From Aurantiacibacter rhizosphaerae (GTDB lineage: Bacteria; Pseudomonadota; Alphaproteobacteria; Sphingomonadales; Sphingomonadaceae), in the NCBI RefSeq assembly GCF_009807005.1, contig NZ_WUBR01000002.1, forward strand, positions 682,001 to 746,000: DNA of 64,000 bases, written 5' to 3'. A program made the position numbers and the translations under genes. Shown in pieces: positions 47,832 to 57,416 of the stretch (position 1 is the stretch's first letter; each line of letters opens with the position of its first letter). The notes under the pieces were generated by a model. It was given only the letters and a program-made list of their open reading frames with translations, was not told the DNA's origin and made no database searches.

Positions 47832-48905
47832 TCAGAGCCGCGCCAGCACCGCGTCACCAATTTCAACCGTCCCGGCATCGCCGCCAAGATCGCCGCCCAG
47901 AACACCGTCCTGCAGCGCCTTTGCCACGGCAGCCTCGATCCTGTCGGCATCCGCTTCCCGGCCCAGAGAGTGGCGCAGCATCATCGCCAGGCTAAGGATC
48001 ATGGCCATCGGGTTGGCCAGCCCCTTGCCAGCAATATCGGGGGCAGAGCCGTGAATGGGCTCATAAAGACCGAAGGTGCCGAATTCGGTCTGCCGTTCAC
48101 CCAGGGCAGCACTGGCCAGCAGGCCGATGGAACCCACGCACATGCTGGCCTGATCGGACAGGATATCGCCAAACAGATTGCCGGTAACGACCACGTCAAA
48201 CTGGCCGGGGTCCTTCACCAATTGCATGGCGGCATTGTCCACATACATGTGGCTGAGTTCGACCTCGGGATATTCGGCCGCGGTTTCGATCACCACGTCG
48301 CGCCATAGCTGGCTGGTTTCCAGCACATTGGCCTTGTCCACGCTGCACAGCTTGCCGCCGGTGCCCTTCTCGGCGCGGCCCTGTGCGGCGCGGAAGGCGA
48401 CATGCGCGATGCGGCGCACCTCGTCCTCTGCATAGGACATGAAATCATACCCCTGCCGCCGTCCGTCTTCCAGCTTGCGCATGGCCTTTTCGCCGAAATA
48501 CACATCGCCGTTCAGCTCTCGCACGATCAGCACATCGATCTGGCGCGCGATTTCCGGGCGCAGGGCAGACATGTCCTCCAGCCCCGGATACATCGTGGCG
48601 GGCCGCAGGTTGGCGAACAGGTCAAGATTGGAGCGCAGGCCAAGGATCGCCTGTTCCGGCCTCAGGTGACGTTCCAGATTGTCACATTCAGGATCGCCCA
48701 CCGCGCCGAACAATATCGCATCGGCAGCGCGCGCCATCTGCAGAGTTTCTTCGGGCAGCGGATGGCCGTGGCGGCGATAGGCGGCGCCGCCCACATCGCC
48801 TTCCCACACCACGATACCGGGCAGGTTCAGCGCATCCAGCACGCGCCGCGCCTGCTCCATGATTTCAGGTCCGATTCCATCACCGGCAAAAAGGGCTATT
48901 TTCAT
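47832..48905 (-). CDS. leuB: 3-isopropylmalate dehydrogenase
   Basis: 357 aa. Leucine synthesis: oxidises and decarboxylates 3-isopropylmalate with NAD+. [53 protein letters not shown], the substrate Arg/Tyr/Lys region, and [20 protein letters not shown] are all present. It begins one base after the recO stop, an unusual operon partner. leuA/C/D are not in the window. Confidence 0.96.
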   Translation of the reverse strand: MKIALFAGDGIGPEIMEQARRVLDALNLPGIVVWEGDVGGAAYRRHGHPLPEETLQMARAADAILFGAVGDPECDNLERHLRPEQAILGLRSNLDLFANLRPATMYPGLEDMSALRPEIARQIDVLIVRELNGDVYFGEKAMRKLEDGRRQGYDFMSYAEDEVRRIAHVAFRAAQGRAEKGTGGKLCSVDKANVLETSQLWRDVVIETAAEYPEVELSHMYVDNAAMQLVKDPGQFDVVVTGNLFGDILSDQASMCVGSIGLLASAALGERQTEFGTFGLYEPIHGSAPDIAGKGLANPMAMILSLAMMLRHSLGREADADRIEAAVAKALQDGVLGGDLGGDAGTVEIGDAVLARL

Positions 48906-48906
48906 A

Positions 48907-49506
48907 TCAGGCTATCCGTCCAAGCATTTCCCGCAGTCGATTGCGCGCCGCCATAACGTCTCCGCGCCGGTCGGCAAGAAGGTAGTGATCCAGAACCGGG
49001 CCAAGGGCGTCCATGGATTCCAGCACCTGCCCCATATCGCCGGGCGGCCTCGTGCCCGCTCCGCCATAGCCGAGTTCGCGCAGTAGCAGCATTTCATACC
49101 CCACCAGCGCACTGGCCCATCCCCGCGCGCTGGGCGCGTGACAAATGGCGGAAAGCGCGCCTTCCAACGCGTTGAAAAGCGGGGGATAGGGCTCCCTTTC
49201 GGGAAGAGCGGTGGCGGTCAGCGCCGTTAGCCAGCCGATTGCCGCTGCGGCCAATGGCTCCCCCAGCCAGGGGCCGCGGCTTTCGCTCAGCTCCACCTTG
49301 GCAAAGGGCAGCTGGCTTTCGGAACGGGCCGACAATTGCAGGTCCACCAGATTGCCGGGAATGACGACGGGCCGCAGATTGCGCCCGCGCCCACCGGCGA
49401 CATAGCCCGCCAGCACGCCGTACTCCTCGGTAAGGAAACGCGCGATAACCGCCGTCTCGCCATGTTGGCGGGCGGCAATCAGGATGGCAGGGGCGCGGAC
49501 ATGCAT
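48907..49506 (-). CDS. recO: DNA repair protein RecO
   Basis: 199 aa, short against ~240 in E. coli. The N-terminal OB-fold starts [39 protein letters not shown] and a helical C-terminus holds [16 protein letters not shown]. No Cys-rich zinc finger is present. RecO loads RecA with RecR at gaps. It is coupled to leuB downstream. Confidence 0.9.
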   Translation of the reverse strand: MHVRAPAILIAARQHGETAVIARFLTEEYGVLAGYVAGGRGRNLRPVVIPGNLVDLQLSARSESQLPFAKVELSESRGPWLGEPLAAAAIGWLTALTATALPEREPYPPLFNALEGALSAICHAPSARGWASALVGYEMLLLRELGYGGAGTRPPGDMGQVLESMDALGPVLDHYLLADRRGDVMAARNRLREMLGRIA

Positions 49507-49555
49507 GGTTTGTTAGCTAGCGGGTAGTATGGCAGGCGCAAGCTTGCGAGGGTTT

Positions 49556-50188
49556 ATGGCAACAGACGATTGGTATCGCGGAGCGGACTGGGATGATCAG
49601 GCGCAGCAGCTGATCCGGCAGAAGCTGGCGCGCGCGCGAGAGCACAAATGGTTTTACCTGCGCGTAAAAGCGTCCGCCATATCGGACAAGCATCCTGACG
49701 AGGCGCTGGCGCTTTATCAGGAATATCTCGACGCCGATGTCGAAGGCGCGAATGAGATTCACTACAGCATCGCGCTGGTCCACTTCACGCAAGGGCGCGA
49801 GGACAAGGTCTTCGAGCATCTCGATCTGGCCATGGGAACAGGCGGCATGGGCCTTGGCGCGATGGGGGCGATGGAGAATGCCTTCCTGTCAGCCCTGCTG
49901 GGCCGCGAAGACCGATATGAGCGTGCAATTGCCCTGTTCGAACCTTTGGACAAGGCAGCACGCCAGCAATTGGGCCGCGATTTCGTTCGCAGTTTTGCCG
50001 GGGCCTATGGCTCGGCACTCATCCTGGATCACCTGGGTCGGCATGACGAGGCGCGGGAAGCGGCGCTGATCGCGCTGGAATGGACGCAGAAGACAGCGGG
50101 GCCGCTACCCGGCCATCCGCAAATCGGTTTGCCGCCGCAATTGCCCGATGATTGGCTGGCGCGATTGCATCGCATCGCGCAGCAATGA
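49556..50188 (+). CDS. TPR-like protein, unknown
   Basis: 210 aa from an ATG with GAGGG upstream. Helical repeats (ALALYQEYLDADVEGANEIHYSIALVHFTQGREDKVFEHLDLAMG, YERAIALFEPLDKAARQQLGRDF, GSALILDHLGRHDEAREAALIALEW) look like degenerate TPRs. No signal peptide. Protein-binding role inferred. An earlier in-frame ATG lies at 49529. Confidence 0.65.
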   Translation: MATDDWYRGADWDDQAQQLIRQKLARAREHKWFYLRVKASAISDKHPDEALALYQEYLDADVEGANEIHYSIALVHFTQGREDKVFEHLDLAMGTGGMGLGAMGAMENAFLSALLGREDRYERAIALFEPLDKAARQQLGRDFVRSFAGAYGSALILDHLGRHDEAREAALIALEWTQKTAGPLPGHPQIGLPPQLPDDWLARLHRIAQQ

Positions 50189-50218
50189 TGGATTGATCGG
50201 CAGGAGCCAGACGGCCCC

Positions 50219-50464
50219 TTACTTGCTCTTCGCTTCGAGAGCGGCCAGCCGGGCTTCCAGCACATCCACCTTCTCGCGGGCGAGCGCGGCCATATCCTTC
50301 ACCGCGTCAAATTCCTCGCGGCTGACGAAGTCGAGGCCGCCCATGGCTTCCCGCATCTTCTCGCGCGCACCATCACGCGCTTCGCGGCTCATGCCGGCAA
50401 AGGTGCCTGCCGCGCTGTTGGCGAGTTTGACGAAGTCGGCGATAATCGGGTTCTGGCTCTGCAT
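50219..50464 (-). CDS. ubiK: Ubiquinone biosynthesis accessory factor UbiK
   Basis: 81 aa. Amphipathic N-terminal helix (NPIIADFVKLANSAAGTFAG) and C-terminal coiled coil (FDAVKDMAALAREKVDVLEARLAALEAK), the BMFP/YqiC pattern. Proposed to link UbiJ-type lipid handling to aerobic ubiquinone synthesis. Convergent with the TPR gene. Confidence 0.88.
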   Translation of the reverse strand: MQSQNPIIADFVKLANSAAGTFAGMSREARDGAREKMREAMGGLDFVSREEFDAVKDMAALAREKVDVLEARLAALEAKSK

Positions 50465-50500
50465 GGCATTAATGTGGTGCAGGCAATGCAGCTTGGCAAC

Positions 50501-51055
50501 CTAGAATTCGTAGCGCTGCACCGCGCCTGTTTCCTGCGCCTGCGATGCATCGGGGTTTGCCTGCAGGAACTGGTAGTTCAGCAGAGTCGCAAACAGGATC
50601 CACGCAAAATAGGGTACCAACAGCAGCCCTGCCCATTTGCGCACCTTGAAGAACAGGATCACGGTGACGATCACGGCGATATCCAGCGCGATGATCACGC
50701 CCAGCGCCAGGCCGATTTCATGGTATGCGAAGAACACCGGGGTCCACGCCAGGTTCAGCACGAACTGCACCACGAACGCGATGATGGCGGCCATGCGAAG
50801 GCGCGATCCCCATGCAGCGCACACCAATGCCAGCGCCAGCCCCATCATGAAATACAGCACGCTCCACACGAGGCCAAACGTGGCGGGCGGCGGGAACAGC
50901 GCGGGCTTCTGCAAAGCCTGGAACCACGGGCTGTCCGCCGAACTGCCGCCCAATTGCCCTGACAGGAAACCCAGCAACATCACCGTGGGGATGATGAAGA
51001 GTGCCCAGCGGATAAGGCTGGCGCGCAATTGCGCAGGCGAAGCGAGGCGGTTCAT
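50501..51055 (-). CDS. TspO/MBR family membrane protein
   Basis: 184 aa, five TM helices. The conserved motifs WFQALQKPALFPPPATFGLVWSVLYFMMGLALALV and FVLNLAWTPVFFAYHEIGLAL match the tryptophan-rich sensory/benzodiazepine-receptor family that binds porphyrins. The start shown gives MNRLASPAQL; an ATG 12 codons upstream is possible. Follows the TlyA-type gene on the same strand. Confidence 0.93.
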   Translation of the reverse strand: MNRLASPAQLRASLIRWALFIIPTVMLLGFLSGQLGGSSADSPWFQALQKPALFPPPATFGLVWSVLYFMMGLALALVCAAWGSRLRMAAIIAFVVQFVLNLAWTPVFFAYHEIGLALGVIIALDIAVIVTVILFFKVRKWAGLLLVPYFAWILFATLLNYQFLQANPDASQAQETGAVQRYEF

Positions 51056-51103
51056 CTGAAGAGGCGTCTCCGTGATTCGGTTGACCGGCAATCTGGCTGG
51101 CGC

Positions 51104-51868
51104 TCAGCCATCGCGCAAGGCGGCAACAAGGTATTCTATATTGCCTTCCGTTCCCGTTATGGGACTCTGGGTGATACCATCTATGCGCCAGCCGCCTGCC
51201 TGCAGCCAGTCGCTCACCTCGGCGCACACCCGCTGGTGCAGCGCCTCGTCACGCACGATGCCGCCCTTGCCCACTTCGTTTCGGGCGACTTCGAATTGCG
51301 GCTTTATCAGCGCCACCAGCCGGCATTGCGGGGCGGCCAGCGCCAGCGGCACCTCCAGCACTTTTGCCAGCCCGATGAAGCTGGCATCGCAGACCACCCA
51401 GTTGCATGGCCGGTCTATGATATCGGCCGTCAGCGCGCGGGCGTTGGTCTGTTCCAGCACGGTGATGCGATCGTCCTGCCGCAGCTTCCACGCCAGCTGG
51501 TTGGTGCCCACGTCCACGGCGAACACATGCTGCGCCCCGTGATGCAGCAGCACCTCGGTAAATCCGCCGGTCGAACTGCCGATGTCCATCGCCACAGCGC
51601 CCGTGGGATCGAGGCCGAAGTGCTTGATCGCATGGGCCAGTTTCACGCCGCCGCGCCCCACCCATGGGTGATCGCGCCCGCGCACTTCGATGGCCCAGTC
51701 ATCGGCCACCTGCTGGCCGGACTTGTCCATCCGGCCAAGCTTTCCGGGTGGCCCGGCAAACACCAGCCCGGCCATGATCAGGGCTTGCGCGCGGGTGCGC
51801 GATTCAGCTTCGCCGCGCTCGACAAGCAGTTGGTCGATCCGTTTGCGAGATGGCTTGCGCTCCGTCAT
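51104..51868 (-). CDS. tlyA: TlyA-type rRNA methyltransferase (S4 + FtsJ-like)
   Basis: 254 aa. An N-terminal S4 RNA-binding domain (RKRIDQLLVERGEAESRTRAQALIMAGLVFAG), then an FtsJ/Rossmann methyltransferase: AMDIGSSTGGFTEVLLHHGA is the SAM motif, VVCDASFIGLAKVL the catalytic D-A-S-F, and IKPQFEVARNEVGKGGIVRD follows. In mycobacteria TlyA methylates 16S and 23S rRNA 2'-OH groups; haemolysin naming is historical. The substrate here is presumed, not shown. Confidence 0.88.
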   Translation of the reverse strand: MTERKPSRKRIDQLLVERGEAESRTRAQALIMAGLVFAGPPGKLGRMDKSGQQVADDWAIEVRGRDHPWVGRGGVKLAHAIKHFGLDPTGAVAMDIGSSTGGFTEVLLHHGAQHVFAVDVGTNQLAWKLRQDDRITVLEQTNARALTADIIDRPCNWVVCDASFIGLAKVLEVPLALAAPQCRLVALIKPQFEVARNEVGKGGIVRDEALHQRVCAEVSDWLQAGGWRIDGITQSPITGTEGNIEYLVAALRDG

Positions 51869-51920
51869 CGGCGCAGCGATAGAGCGGCCAATGGTCACCC
51901 GTCCAGAAGGAAGTATTCCG

Positions 51921-52439
51921 ATGCCTCTTCGTCGCCTTCTCGTCCTCTCCATCGCCGGCACTCTGATCAGCGGATGCAGCAACAGCGAGGATGCCGATAT
52001 GGCCGATGATGCGGCCCGGCCGGAACCGGTGCTGACGCAGGCCGCGCAGCCCACCGCCGCGCCCGATGGCACTGCCCTTGTGGCAGGCAGCTGGACCGTG
52101 AAGGAAGGCCCGGCAGGCGGCAGCGCCGTGTTTGCTGAGGATGGCCAGCAGCCTGCGCTGACGATGTCTTGCGACAGTGCCAGCGGCACGCTCTCCATGA
52201 TGGTTGCCAGCGCATCGCAAACGCCGGAAGCATGGCGACTGGATGCAGGCGGAGAGGTCGCCCGTATCGATATGGCGCCTGTGGAAGGCGGCCTTGCCGC
52301 GGAAATTCAGCCCGATCTGGCCATATTTCACGCCTTCGCGGCACCCGGCCAGACAGCATCACTCACCTCTGCCACGGGCGAAATAATGCAATTCCCGACA
52401 CATCCGGGCATTTCACGCGTATTGGATGCATGCAGCTAA
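51921..52439 (+). CDS. Lipoprotein, tandem paralogue 1
   Basis: 172 aa with a lipobox (LISGC, residues 15-19) and an AAGGAA ribosome site. The mature part has Ala/Pro-rich linker, a WTVKEGPAGGSAVF segment, one internal cysteine (LTMSCDSASGTLS) and the end GISRVLDACS. The same W-x-VF, internal Cys and I-x-RV-x-x-C ends occur in the next gene, so these are tandem paralogues. Outer-membrane lipoprotein inferred; function unknown. Confidence 0.7.
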   Translation: MPLRRLLVLSIAGTLISGCSNSEDADMADDAARPEPVLTQAAQPTAAPDGTALVAGSWTVKEGPAGGSAVFAEDGQQPALTMSCDSASGTLSMMVASASQTPEAWRLDAGGEVARIDMAPVEGGLAAEIQPDLAIFHAFAAPGQTASLTSATGEIMQFPTHPGISRVLDACS

Positions 52440-53017
52440 TGAAAACCGAACTGAAGTTCTCCGCCGCCGCCCTTCTGGGCACCTTCGCCCTCGCCGCCTG
52501 CGTGCCGCCCTCGCCAGAGCCGACACCGGTGCCAACGCCCATGGCGACGACCGCGCAGCAGCCGACAAACCCGCAGCCATCCAGCGCGCCGCAACAGGTG
52601 GTAACGCCAACTTTCGACAACTGGATGGACAGGCCGCAAACGCCGGGTGACTGGCGCTATACCGCCGATCCCGGTGAAACGCTGGCCGTGTTCGGCACCG
52701 ATGCCACGCCGCAGGGCGTAAAAATGCTGCTGGCCTGCAACCGCGCCACCGGGCGCGTGGGCATTGCGCGGCAGGGCACGGCAAACGGCCAGGTGGAAAT
52801 GCTGATCCGCACCGAGACGCAGGATCGCCGCCTTACCGCCAATCCCGTTTCCAGCCGCGCGCCGATGGTGGTGGCAGAGCTTGCCTCCAGCGATCCGCTG
52901 CTGGATGCCATCGCCTTTTCCAAGGGACGTTTCATGGTGCAGGTTGCCGGGATGGAGCCGGTTTACGCTCCGGCCTGGCCCGAAATCACCCGCGTGATCG
53001 AGGATTGCCGAGGGTAG
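52439..53017 (+). CDS. Lipoprotein, tandem paralogue 2
   Basis: 192 aa. Signal peptide with lipobox (LAAC at ~20-23), a Pro/Thr-rich linker of ~35 residues, and a domain with WRYTADPGETLAVFGTDATPQGVKMLLACNRATGRVGIARQG, ending ITRVIEDCRG. It starts within TAATG of the previous gene, so the two are coupled; an ATG 9 nt upstream is an alternative. Function unknown. Confidence 0.7.
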   Translation: MKTELKFSAAALLGTFALAACVPPSPEPTPVPTPMATTAQQPTNPQPSSAPQQVVTPTFDNWMDRPQTPGDWRYTADPGETLAVFGTDATPQGVKMLLACNRATGRVGIARQGTANGQVEMLIRTETQDRRLTANPVSSRAPMVVAELASSDPLLDAIAFSKGRFMVQVAGMEPVYAPAWPEITRVIEDCRG

Positions 53018-53185
53018 AAATTCGGGTTTCGGCCCGCCAGCGTTCTCAGGCAATTCCCGCATGTGCGAGGCGGGCTGAACTCCCTTGCGCGCCGTGCGTG
53101 CGGGGCAAAAACAGGCAAATGTTCAAAACCGAAAATACGGGCTTGCGTTCGGCCACTCTCTGATTCACAAATACATCCAAGGCCA

Positions 53186-53216
53186 GCGGTGAACGCGGTC
53201 TTGGCCCCCGGTGAAA
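53186..53216 (+). promoter_or_regulatory. Hairpin upstream of the short ORF element
   Basis: CCAAGGCC pairs with GGTCTTGG (one wobble) around an inner GCG-N5-CGC. It precedes the Shine-Dalgarno of the short ORF by ~27 nt. No promoter was convincingly found in 53018-53250. Confidence 0.3.
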
Positions 53217-53257
53217 CGGCAGGGTTTTGGCTCAAAAGCGCGAAAGGAGGTGATCCG

Positions 53258-53314
53258 ATGTCTCATGGTTCAGCAGGGAGGTCGGTGATGACCCATGCGG
53301 AGCATATTCGGTAG
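53258..53314 (+). CDS. 18-aa leader peptide-like ORF with a nested second start
   Basis: Sequence MSHGSAGRSVMTHAEHIR, TAG stop. The GGAGG core is 7 nt before the ATG. Codon 11 is a second in-frame ATG with its own GGGAGG 6 nt upstream, giving an 8-aa MTHAEHIR product. It is not rich in Leu, Ile or Val, so it is not a classical branched-chain attenuation peptide. His appears three times. Confidence 0.6.
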   Translation: MSHGSAGRSVMTHAEHIR

Positions 53315-53370
53315 TTTTCTACGCGCCGAGTAAGGCACCGTGGGCGGTCTAACTGACCGCTGACCATGCG

Positions 53371-53412
53371 AAGGGTGGTTCTGCCGGTGGCAGAGCCGCC
53401 CTTCTCATTTTT
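53371..53412 (+). terminator. Intrinsic terminator between the short ORF and ilvE
   Basis: 15-bp stem (53371-53385 with 53389-53403, two G-T wobbles), 3-nt loop GGT, then CTCATTTTT. It lies 57 nt after the short ORF stop and ~79 nt before the ilvE ATG. Confidence 0.85.
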
Positions 53413-53490
53413 GGGGCGACGCGAAATCCGCCCCTTGCCTCACTCACCTCGCGCCACTAATCCGCGCGGTGCCCAAGGAGTAGAGCATTT

Positions 53491-54603
53491 ATGGCCAACG
53501 CGCCCGCCCTGACATTCGAGCAGATTCCTCACCCCGCCCCGGTGCCCGGTGCCACCCGTGCGCAGGCGATTGCCGATCCCGGCTTCGGCACGGTGTTCAC
53601 CGATCACATGATCTCCATCGATTGGGACGAAGGCCATAATGGCGGAAAAGGGGGCTGGCACTCCGCGAAGCTCTGCGCGCGAGAGCCCATCATGCTCGAT
53701 CCCGCCGCATCCGTGCTGCATTATGCGCAGGAAATCTTCGAAGGCATGAAGGCCTATCGGCGTGAAGACGGCACGATGGCGCTGTTCCGCCCGGATCAGA
53801 ACGCCAGGCGCTTCAACGATTCGGCCCGCCGTCTGGCCATGCCGGAATTGCCGGAAGATGCCTTTATCGAAGCGGTGGAAACCGTGGTGAAGGCAGACCG
53901 CGACTGGTTTCCCGATGTCGAAGGCGGTTCGCTGTATATTCGCCCCTTCATGTTCGCGAACGAGCATTTCCTGGGCGTGCGTCCGGCCAAGAAATACAAG
54001 TTCCTCACCATCCTTTCGCCCGCCGGAAACTATTTCAAATCGGGTGCGCCCGCTGTTTCCATCTGGGTTTCCAGCGATTATTCACGCGCGGCCCCCGGCG
54101 GCACGGGCGCCGCGAAATGCGGTGGCAATTATGCCGCCAGCCTGGTTCCGCAGGCAGAAGCCATTGCCAAGGGGCACGATCAGGTGGTGTTCCTGGACGC
54201 GGTGGAGCGCAAGTGGATCGAGGAACTGGGCGGCATGAACCTGTTTTTCGTGTTCGACGATGGCTCCATCGTCACCCCGCCGCTGGGCGGCACGATCCTG
54301 CCCGGCATCACCCGCGACAGCCTGCTGACGCTGGCGCGGGAGGAAGGGCTGACCGTGCGCGAAGAACGCTATTCGCTGGACCAGTGGCGCGAGGATGCAA
54401 CGTCAGGCCGCCTGGTGGAAACCATGGCCTGCGGCACCGCTGCGGTGGTGACGCCCGTGGGCCGCGTGGCCAGCCGCGACGGGGAATTCACTATCGGCAC
54501 GGGCGGGCCGGGTCAATTGACCAGCAAGCTGCGCGCAAAGCTTGTGGGCATCCAGCGCGGCGAGGTGGAAGACACCCACGGCTGGGTCCGCACGATCGAC
54601 TAA
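53491..54603 (+). CDS. ilvE: Branched-chain amino acid aminotransferase
   Basis: 370 aa, fold type IV PLP enzyme for Val, Ile and Leu. The long BCAT form: HYAQEIFEGMKAYRREDG, ADRDWFPDVEGGSLYIRPFMFA, the PLP lysine in GAAKCGGNYAAS, LGGMNLFFVF and GTILPGITRDSLL. AAGGAG is 10 nt before the ATG. The terminator just upstream implies a second promoter or controlled read-through. Confidence 0.96.
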   Translation: MANAPALTFEQIPHPAPVPGATRAQAIADPGFGTVFTDHMISIDWDEGHNGGKGGWHSAKLCAREPIMLDPAASVLHYAQEIFEGMKAYRREDGTMALFRPDQNARRFNDSARRLAMPELPEDAFIEAVETVVKADRDWFPDVEGGSLYIRPFMFANEHFLGVRPAKKYKFLTILSPAGNYFKSGAPAVSIWVSSDYSRAAPGGTGAAKCGGNYAASLVPQAEAIAKGHDQVVFLDAVERKWIEELGGMNLFFVFDDGSIVTPPLGGTILPGITRDSLLTLAREEGLTVREERYSLDQWREDATSGRLVETMACGTAAVVTPVGRVASRDGEFTIGTGGPGQLTSKLRAKLVGIQRGEVEDTHGWVRTID

Positions 54604-54644
54604 GCGACTAAGCGACTGATCGATCCTGCAGCAGTGATTTCTGG

Positions 54645-55280
54645 CTAAAGCGCCATCGCTATCGGCGGATCGCCTGCGGTCCACGGTTTTTCGCGCTGCA
54701 TGATCGTCTTGAACAGGGGCGATGCCAGGTGGCCTGCCAGCCACGCCTGAAGGTGCGGCAGATCCTGCGAATCGAACCATTCGCGGTCGTGATTGGCGAA
54801 TTGCCGGATGAAGGGGAAAATCGCCGTATCGGCAATGCCCCGCTTCTCTCCGCACAGCTGCCCCTGCGTGCCGATCCGCTCATCCAGCTTTTGCAGGAAA
54901 ACCAGCCCGTCCGCGCGATGCGGCAGCGGATCGCAATCGTCATAGCGGTTGGGATATTTGTAATGGTCCAGCGCGTGTTTGAACTGGCCGACGGTGTCCG
55001 CGATCAGGGCCGGATCATCGCGCTCCAGCCAGCCCTCGGGATCGTTGCGCGCCAGTGCCCAGCGCATGATGGCGAAGCTTTCATCGATCACCGTGCCATC
55101 GTCCAGCATCAGCACCGGCACAGTGCCCTTGGGCGATGCATCCAGCATGGCCTGCGGCTTGTCGGACAGCTTCACTTCCCGCAATTCGCACTGCGTCCTG
55201 CTGATGGTAAGGGCCATCCGCGCCCGCATCGCATAGGGGCAGCGGCGAAAGCTGTAGAGGATGTGCGCGCCATCACTCAT
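54645..55280 (-). CDS. Glutathione S-transferase family protein
   Basis: 211 aa from the ATG giving [24 protein letters not shown], overlapping the trhO stop by 8 nt. The N-terminal thioredoxin fold has the Cys-Pro motif at CPYAMRAR, and [24 protein letters not shown] binds glutathione. A helical C-terminal domain follows. The CPY motif points to a glutaredoxin-like or Omega-type member. Substrate unknown. Confidence 0.85.
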   Translation of the reverse strand: MSDGAHILYSFRRCPYAMRARMALTISRTQCELREVKLSDKPQAMLDASPKGTVPVLMLDDGTVIDESFAIMRWALARNDPEGWLERDDPALIADTVGQFKHALDHYKYPNRYDDCDPLPHRADGLVFLQKLDERIGTQGQLCGEKRGIADTAIFPFIRQFANHDREWFDSQDLPHLQAWLAGHLASPLFKTIMQREKPWTAGDPPIAMAL

Positions 55281-56244
55281 CGCGGCTGCGCCCCGGCATT
55301 TTTGCGCCGATATGCGCGCGCCCTTCGGCGGCGGCGCGCTTTTCCTGGCGGTGGCGTTCGCGGCAGGCCTCCCGCTGCTCTTCCGTCCGCTCGTCAAAAC
55401 AGGCGGGACAGCTGGCGCCCACTTCATACAGCGGCGATTCGGCGTCTTGCGGGCTGACCGGGCGGCGGCAGGCATAGCACAGCGCATGGGTGCCCGGCGC
55501 AAGGCCGTGGCCCACGCTCACCCGCTGATCGAAGACGAAACATTCGCCGCGCCACATGCTCAATTCCTCCGGCACGGTTTCCAGATACTTCAGGATGCCG
55601 CCCTTCAGATGATACACCTCTTCCACCCCTTCGGAGGCGAGGAAGGCGGTGCTCTTTTCGCAGCGGATTCCGCCGGTGCAGTACATGGCCACCTTCGGTG
55701 CCTTGCCTTGCCCCAGCAAACGCTCCCGCTCTGCCCGAAACCATGCGGGAAAATCACGGAAGCTGGCCGTCTTCGGGTCGATAGCGCCCTCGAACTGGCC
55801 AACGGACACCTCGTAATCATTGCGGGTGTCGATCACGATGGTGTCAGGATCGGCGATCAGATCGTTCCAGTCCTGCGGATCGACATAGGTGCCCGCATTA
55901 TGCGCCGGGTCCAGATCGCCCTGCCCCATGGTGACGATTTCGCGCTTCACCCGCACCTTCATCCGGTGGAAGGGCATTTTTGCTGCCTCGGAAAACTTCA
56001 CCTCCAGATCGGCGCAATCGGGCAGGCCGCGCAGATGGCGCAGCACCACATTTATCCCGTCAGGAAAGCCCGCGATGGTGCCGTTCACGCCCTCCTTCGC
56101 CAGCAGCAGCGTGCCCTTCACGCCATTGTCCTCACACGCCTTCAACAAGGGTTCTTGCAGAGAGGTGGGATCGTCAAAACGCACGAAGCGATAAAGCGCG
56201 GCAACGCGGATGGGCAGGTGTTGAGCAGAGGATTGGCTAGGCAT
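55273..56244 (-). CDS. trhO: tRNA uridine(34) hydroxylase TrhO (rhodanese-like)
   Basis: 323 aa from ATG giving [22 protein letters not shown]-terminal acylphosphatase-like part ([21 protein letters not shown]), a central rhodanese domain with [20 protein letters not shown] and the active-site loop [12 protein letters not shown], and C-terminal cysteine pairs ([17 protein letters not shown]). It makes 5-hydroxyuridine at tRNA position 34 in E. coli. GST gene overlaps its end. Confidence 0.93.
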   Translation of the reverse strand: MPSQSSAQHLPIRVAALYRFVRFDDPTSLQEPLLKACEDNGVKGTLLLAKEGVNGTIAGFPDGINVVLRHLRGLPDCADLEVKFSEAAKMPFHRMKVRVKREIVTMGQGDLDPAHNAGTYVDPQDWNDLIADPDTIVIDTRNDYEVSVGQFEGAIDPKTASFRDFPAWFRAERERLLGQGKAPKVAMYCTGGIRCEKSTAFLASEGVEEVYHLKGGILKYLETVPEELSMWRGECFVFDQRVSVGHGLAPGTHALCYACRRPVSPQDAESPLYEVGASCPACFDERTEEQREACRERHRQEKRAAAEGRAHIGAKMPGRSRDE

Positions 56245-56303
56245 GGCGACGCCTTTAGCGCCCCGTGCGCCGCGCTTCCAGTGCTGCAATTCTGGCAGGC
56301 CGG

Positions 56304-57311
56304 TCAGTCATCCATCGTCACCATGATCTTGCCCTTGGCGTGCCCGTCTTCCAGTTCGGCCATGGCATCGGCGATCTTTTCGAAAGGATAGGTGCTGTCG
56401 ATCACGGCCTGCATTTGCCCGCGCTGGGCAAGCGTCACCAGATAGGTCAGCTCGCTGCCGCTGGGGTGCATGAAGAGGTAGCGATAATCCACGCCCGCAT
56501 CGCTGGCCTGTTTGCGCAGGTCGCGGCTCATCGCCCAAAATACGGCGGCAAGGCCGAAGCGGCCGCCAAGATCCTGCATGGCGGTGCGCGGTTCGGGCGT
56601 GCCAGCGATGGAGACGGTGCGCCCGCCTTCCTTCACCACCTGAAAAGTGCGCTCCAACGTCTCTCCGCCGATCAGATCGAACGCGCCATCCACGGAATCG
56701 ATCTCGTCTTCGAATTGCGCGTTCTCGTAATCCACCACCTCATCTGCGCCCATCTTCTCCACCAGCTCTCGTCCACGCGATGACGCGGTGGTGATGACAT
56801 GCGCGCCCAGTGACTTGGCGATCTGGATGGCCAGTGTGCCCACCCCGCCCGCGCCGCCGGTGATCAGCACGCGGTAACCCGGCCCCACGCCAAGCTCATC
56901 GCGCAGCGCCTGCAAGGCAGTCAGCCCGGCCAGCGGTATTGCGGCGGCCTGTGTGAAATCCATCGAGGCGGGAATGGCGGCGATATGCGCCTCCTCCACC
57001 ACGGCGTATTCGGCAAAAGCGCCCATCGCCTCTTTCCCCACGCGCACGCAAACGCGGGTTCCGGGCGGGAAGCGGTTGGCGCCCTTGCCGCAGGATTCCA
57101 CCACGCCGGACAGTTCATTGCCCATGGTGATCGGCAGGTCCATCCGCAGGATCGGCTTCAGCTTGCCCTGCCGGATCTTGTAATCCACCGGGTTCAGGCC
57201 TGCCGCTTTCACCTTTATCAGCACCTGACCCACGCCGGGTTTGGGCATGGCCACATCGCGCAACTGCCCCTTGTCGGCATCGCCATAGGCGGTGAGTTGA
57301 TAGGCTTTCAT
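56304..57311 (-). CDS. NADP-dependent MDR oxidoreductase (quinone oxidoreductase type)
   Basis: 335 aa. Medium-chain dehydrogenase/reductase without zinc ligands. [47 protein letters not shown] is the family opening; [28 protein letters not shown] binds the nucleotide. The reaction is probably NADPH reduction of enones or quinones; the substrate cannot be named. Confidence 0.92.
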   Translation of the reverse strand: MKAYQLTAYGDADKGQLRDVAMPKPGVGQVLIKVKAAGLNPVDYKIRQGKLKPILRMDLPITMGNELSGVVESCGKGANRFPPGTRVCVRVGKEAMGAFAEYAVVEEAHIAAIPASMDFTQAAAIPLAGLTALQALRDELGVGPGYRVLITGGAGGVGTLAIQIAKSLGAHVITTASSRGRELVEKMGADEVVDYENAQFEDEIDSVDGAFDLIGGETLERTFQVVKEGGRTVSIAGTPEPRTAMQDLGGRFGLAAVFWAMSRDLRKQASDAGVDYRYLFMHPSGSELTYLVTLAQRGQMQAVIDSTYPFEKIADAMAELEDGHAKGKIMVTMDD

Positions 57312-57416
57312 CGGAACGTCTCCATCGGCGTTAGTTGGGGCATGGGTTGGTTGGCCTCACGGAAAAAGGTCTCCCTTGATACCAACCGTCACCCCCGATG
57401 GGCCGTTCCCGGCTGC

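Larger units (their letters stand above)
53243..53412 (+). ncRNA. Leader/small-RNA-like element with ultra-strong Shine-Dalgarno and terminator
   Basis: A compact module in the 473-nt gap before ilvE: AAAGGAGGTGATCC (53243-53256), perfectly complementary to the usual 16S 3' end; an 18-codon ORF (53258-53314); hairpin GCGGTC-N5-GACCGC (53344-53360); and an intrinsic terminator (53371-53412). It could be a translated leader that controls ilvE, or a self-contained mRNA/sRNA. I cannot match it to a named RNA family from memory. Confidence 0.6.

Noticed and set aside
53018..53490. Classical branched-chain attenuation peptide for ilvE
   Set aside because: The 18-aa peptide has a single Ile and a single Val and no Leu, so codon-run attenuation is not supported. 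A different mechanism is proposed instead.
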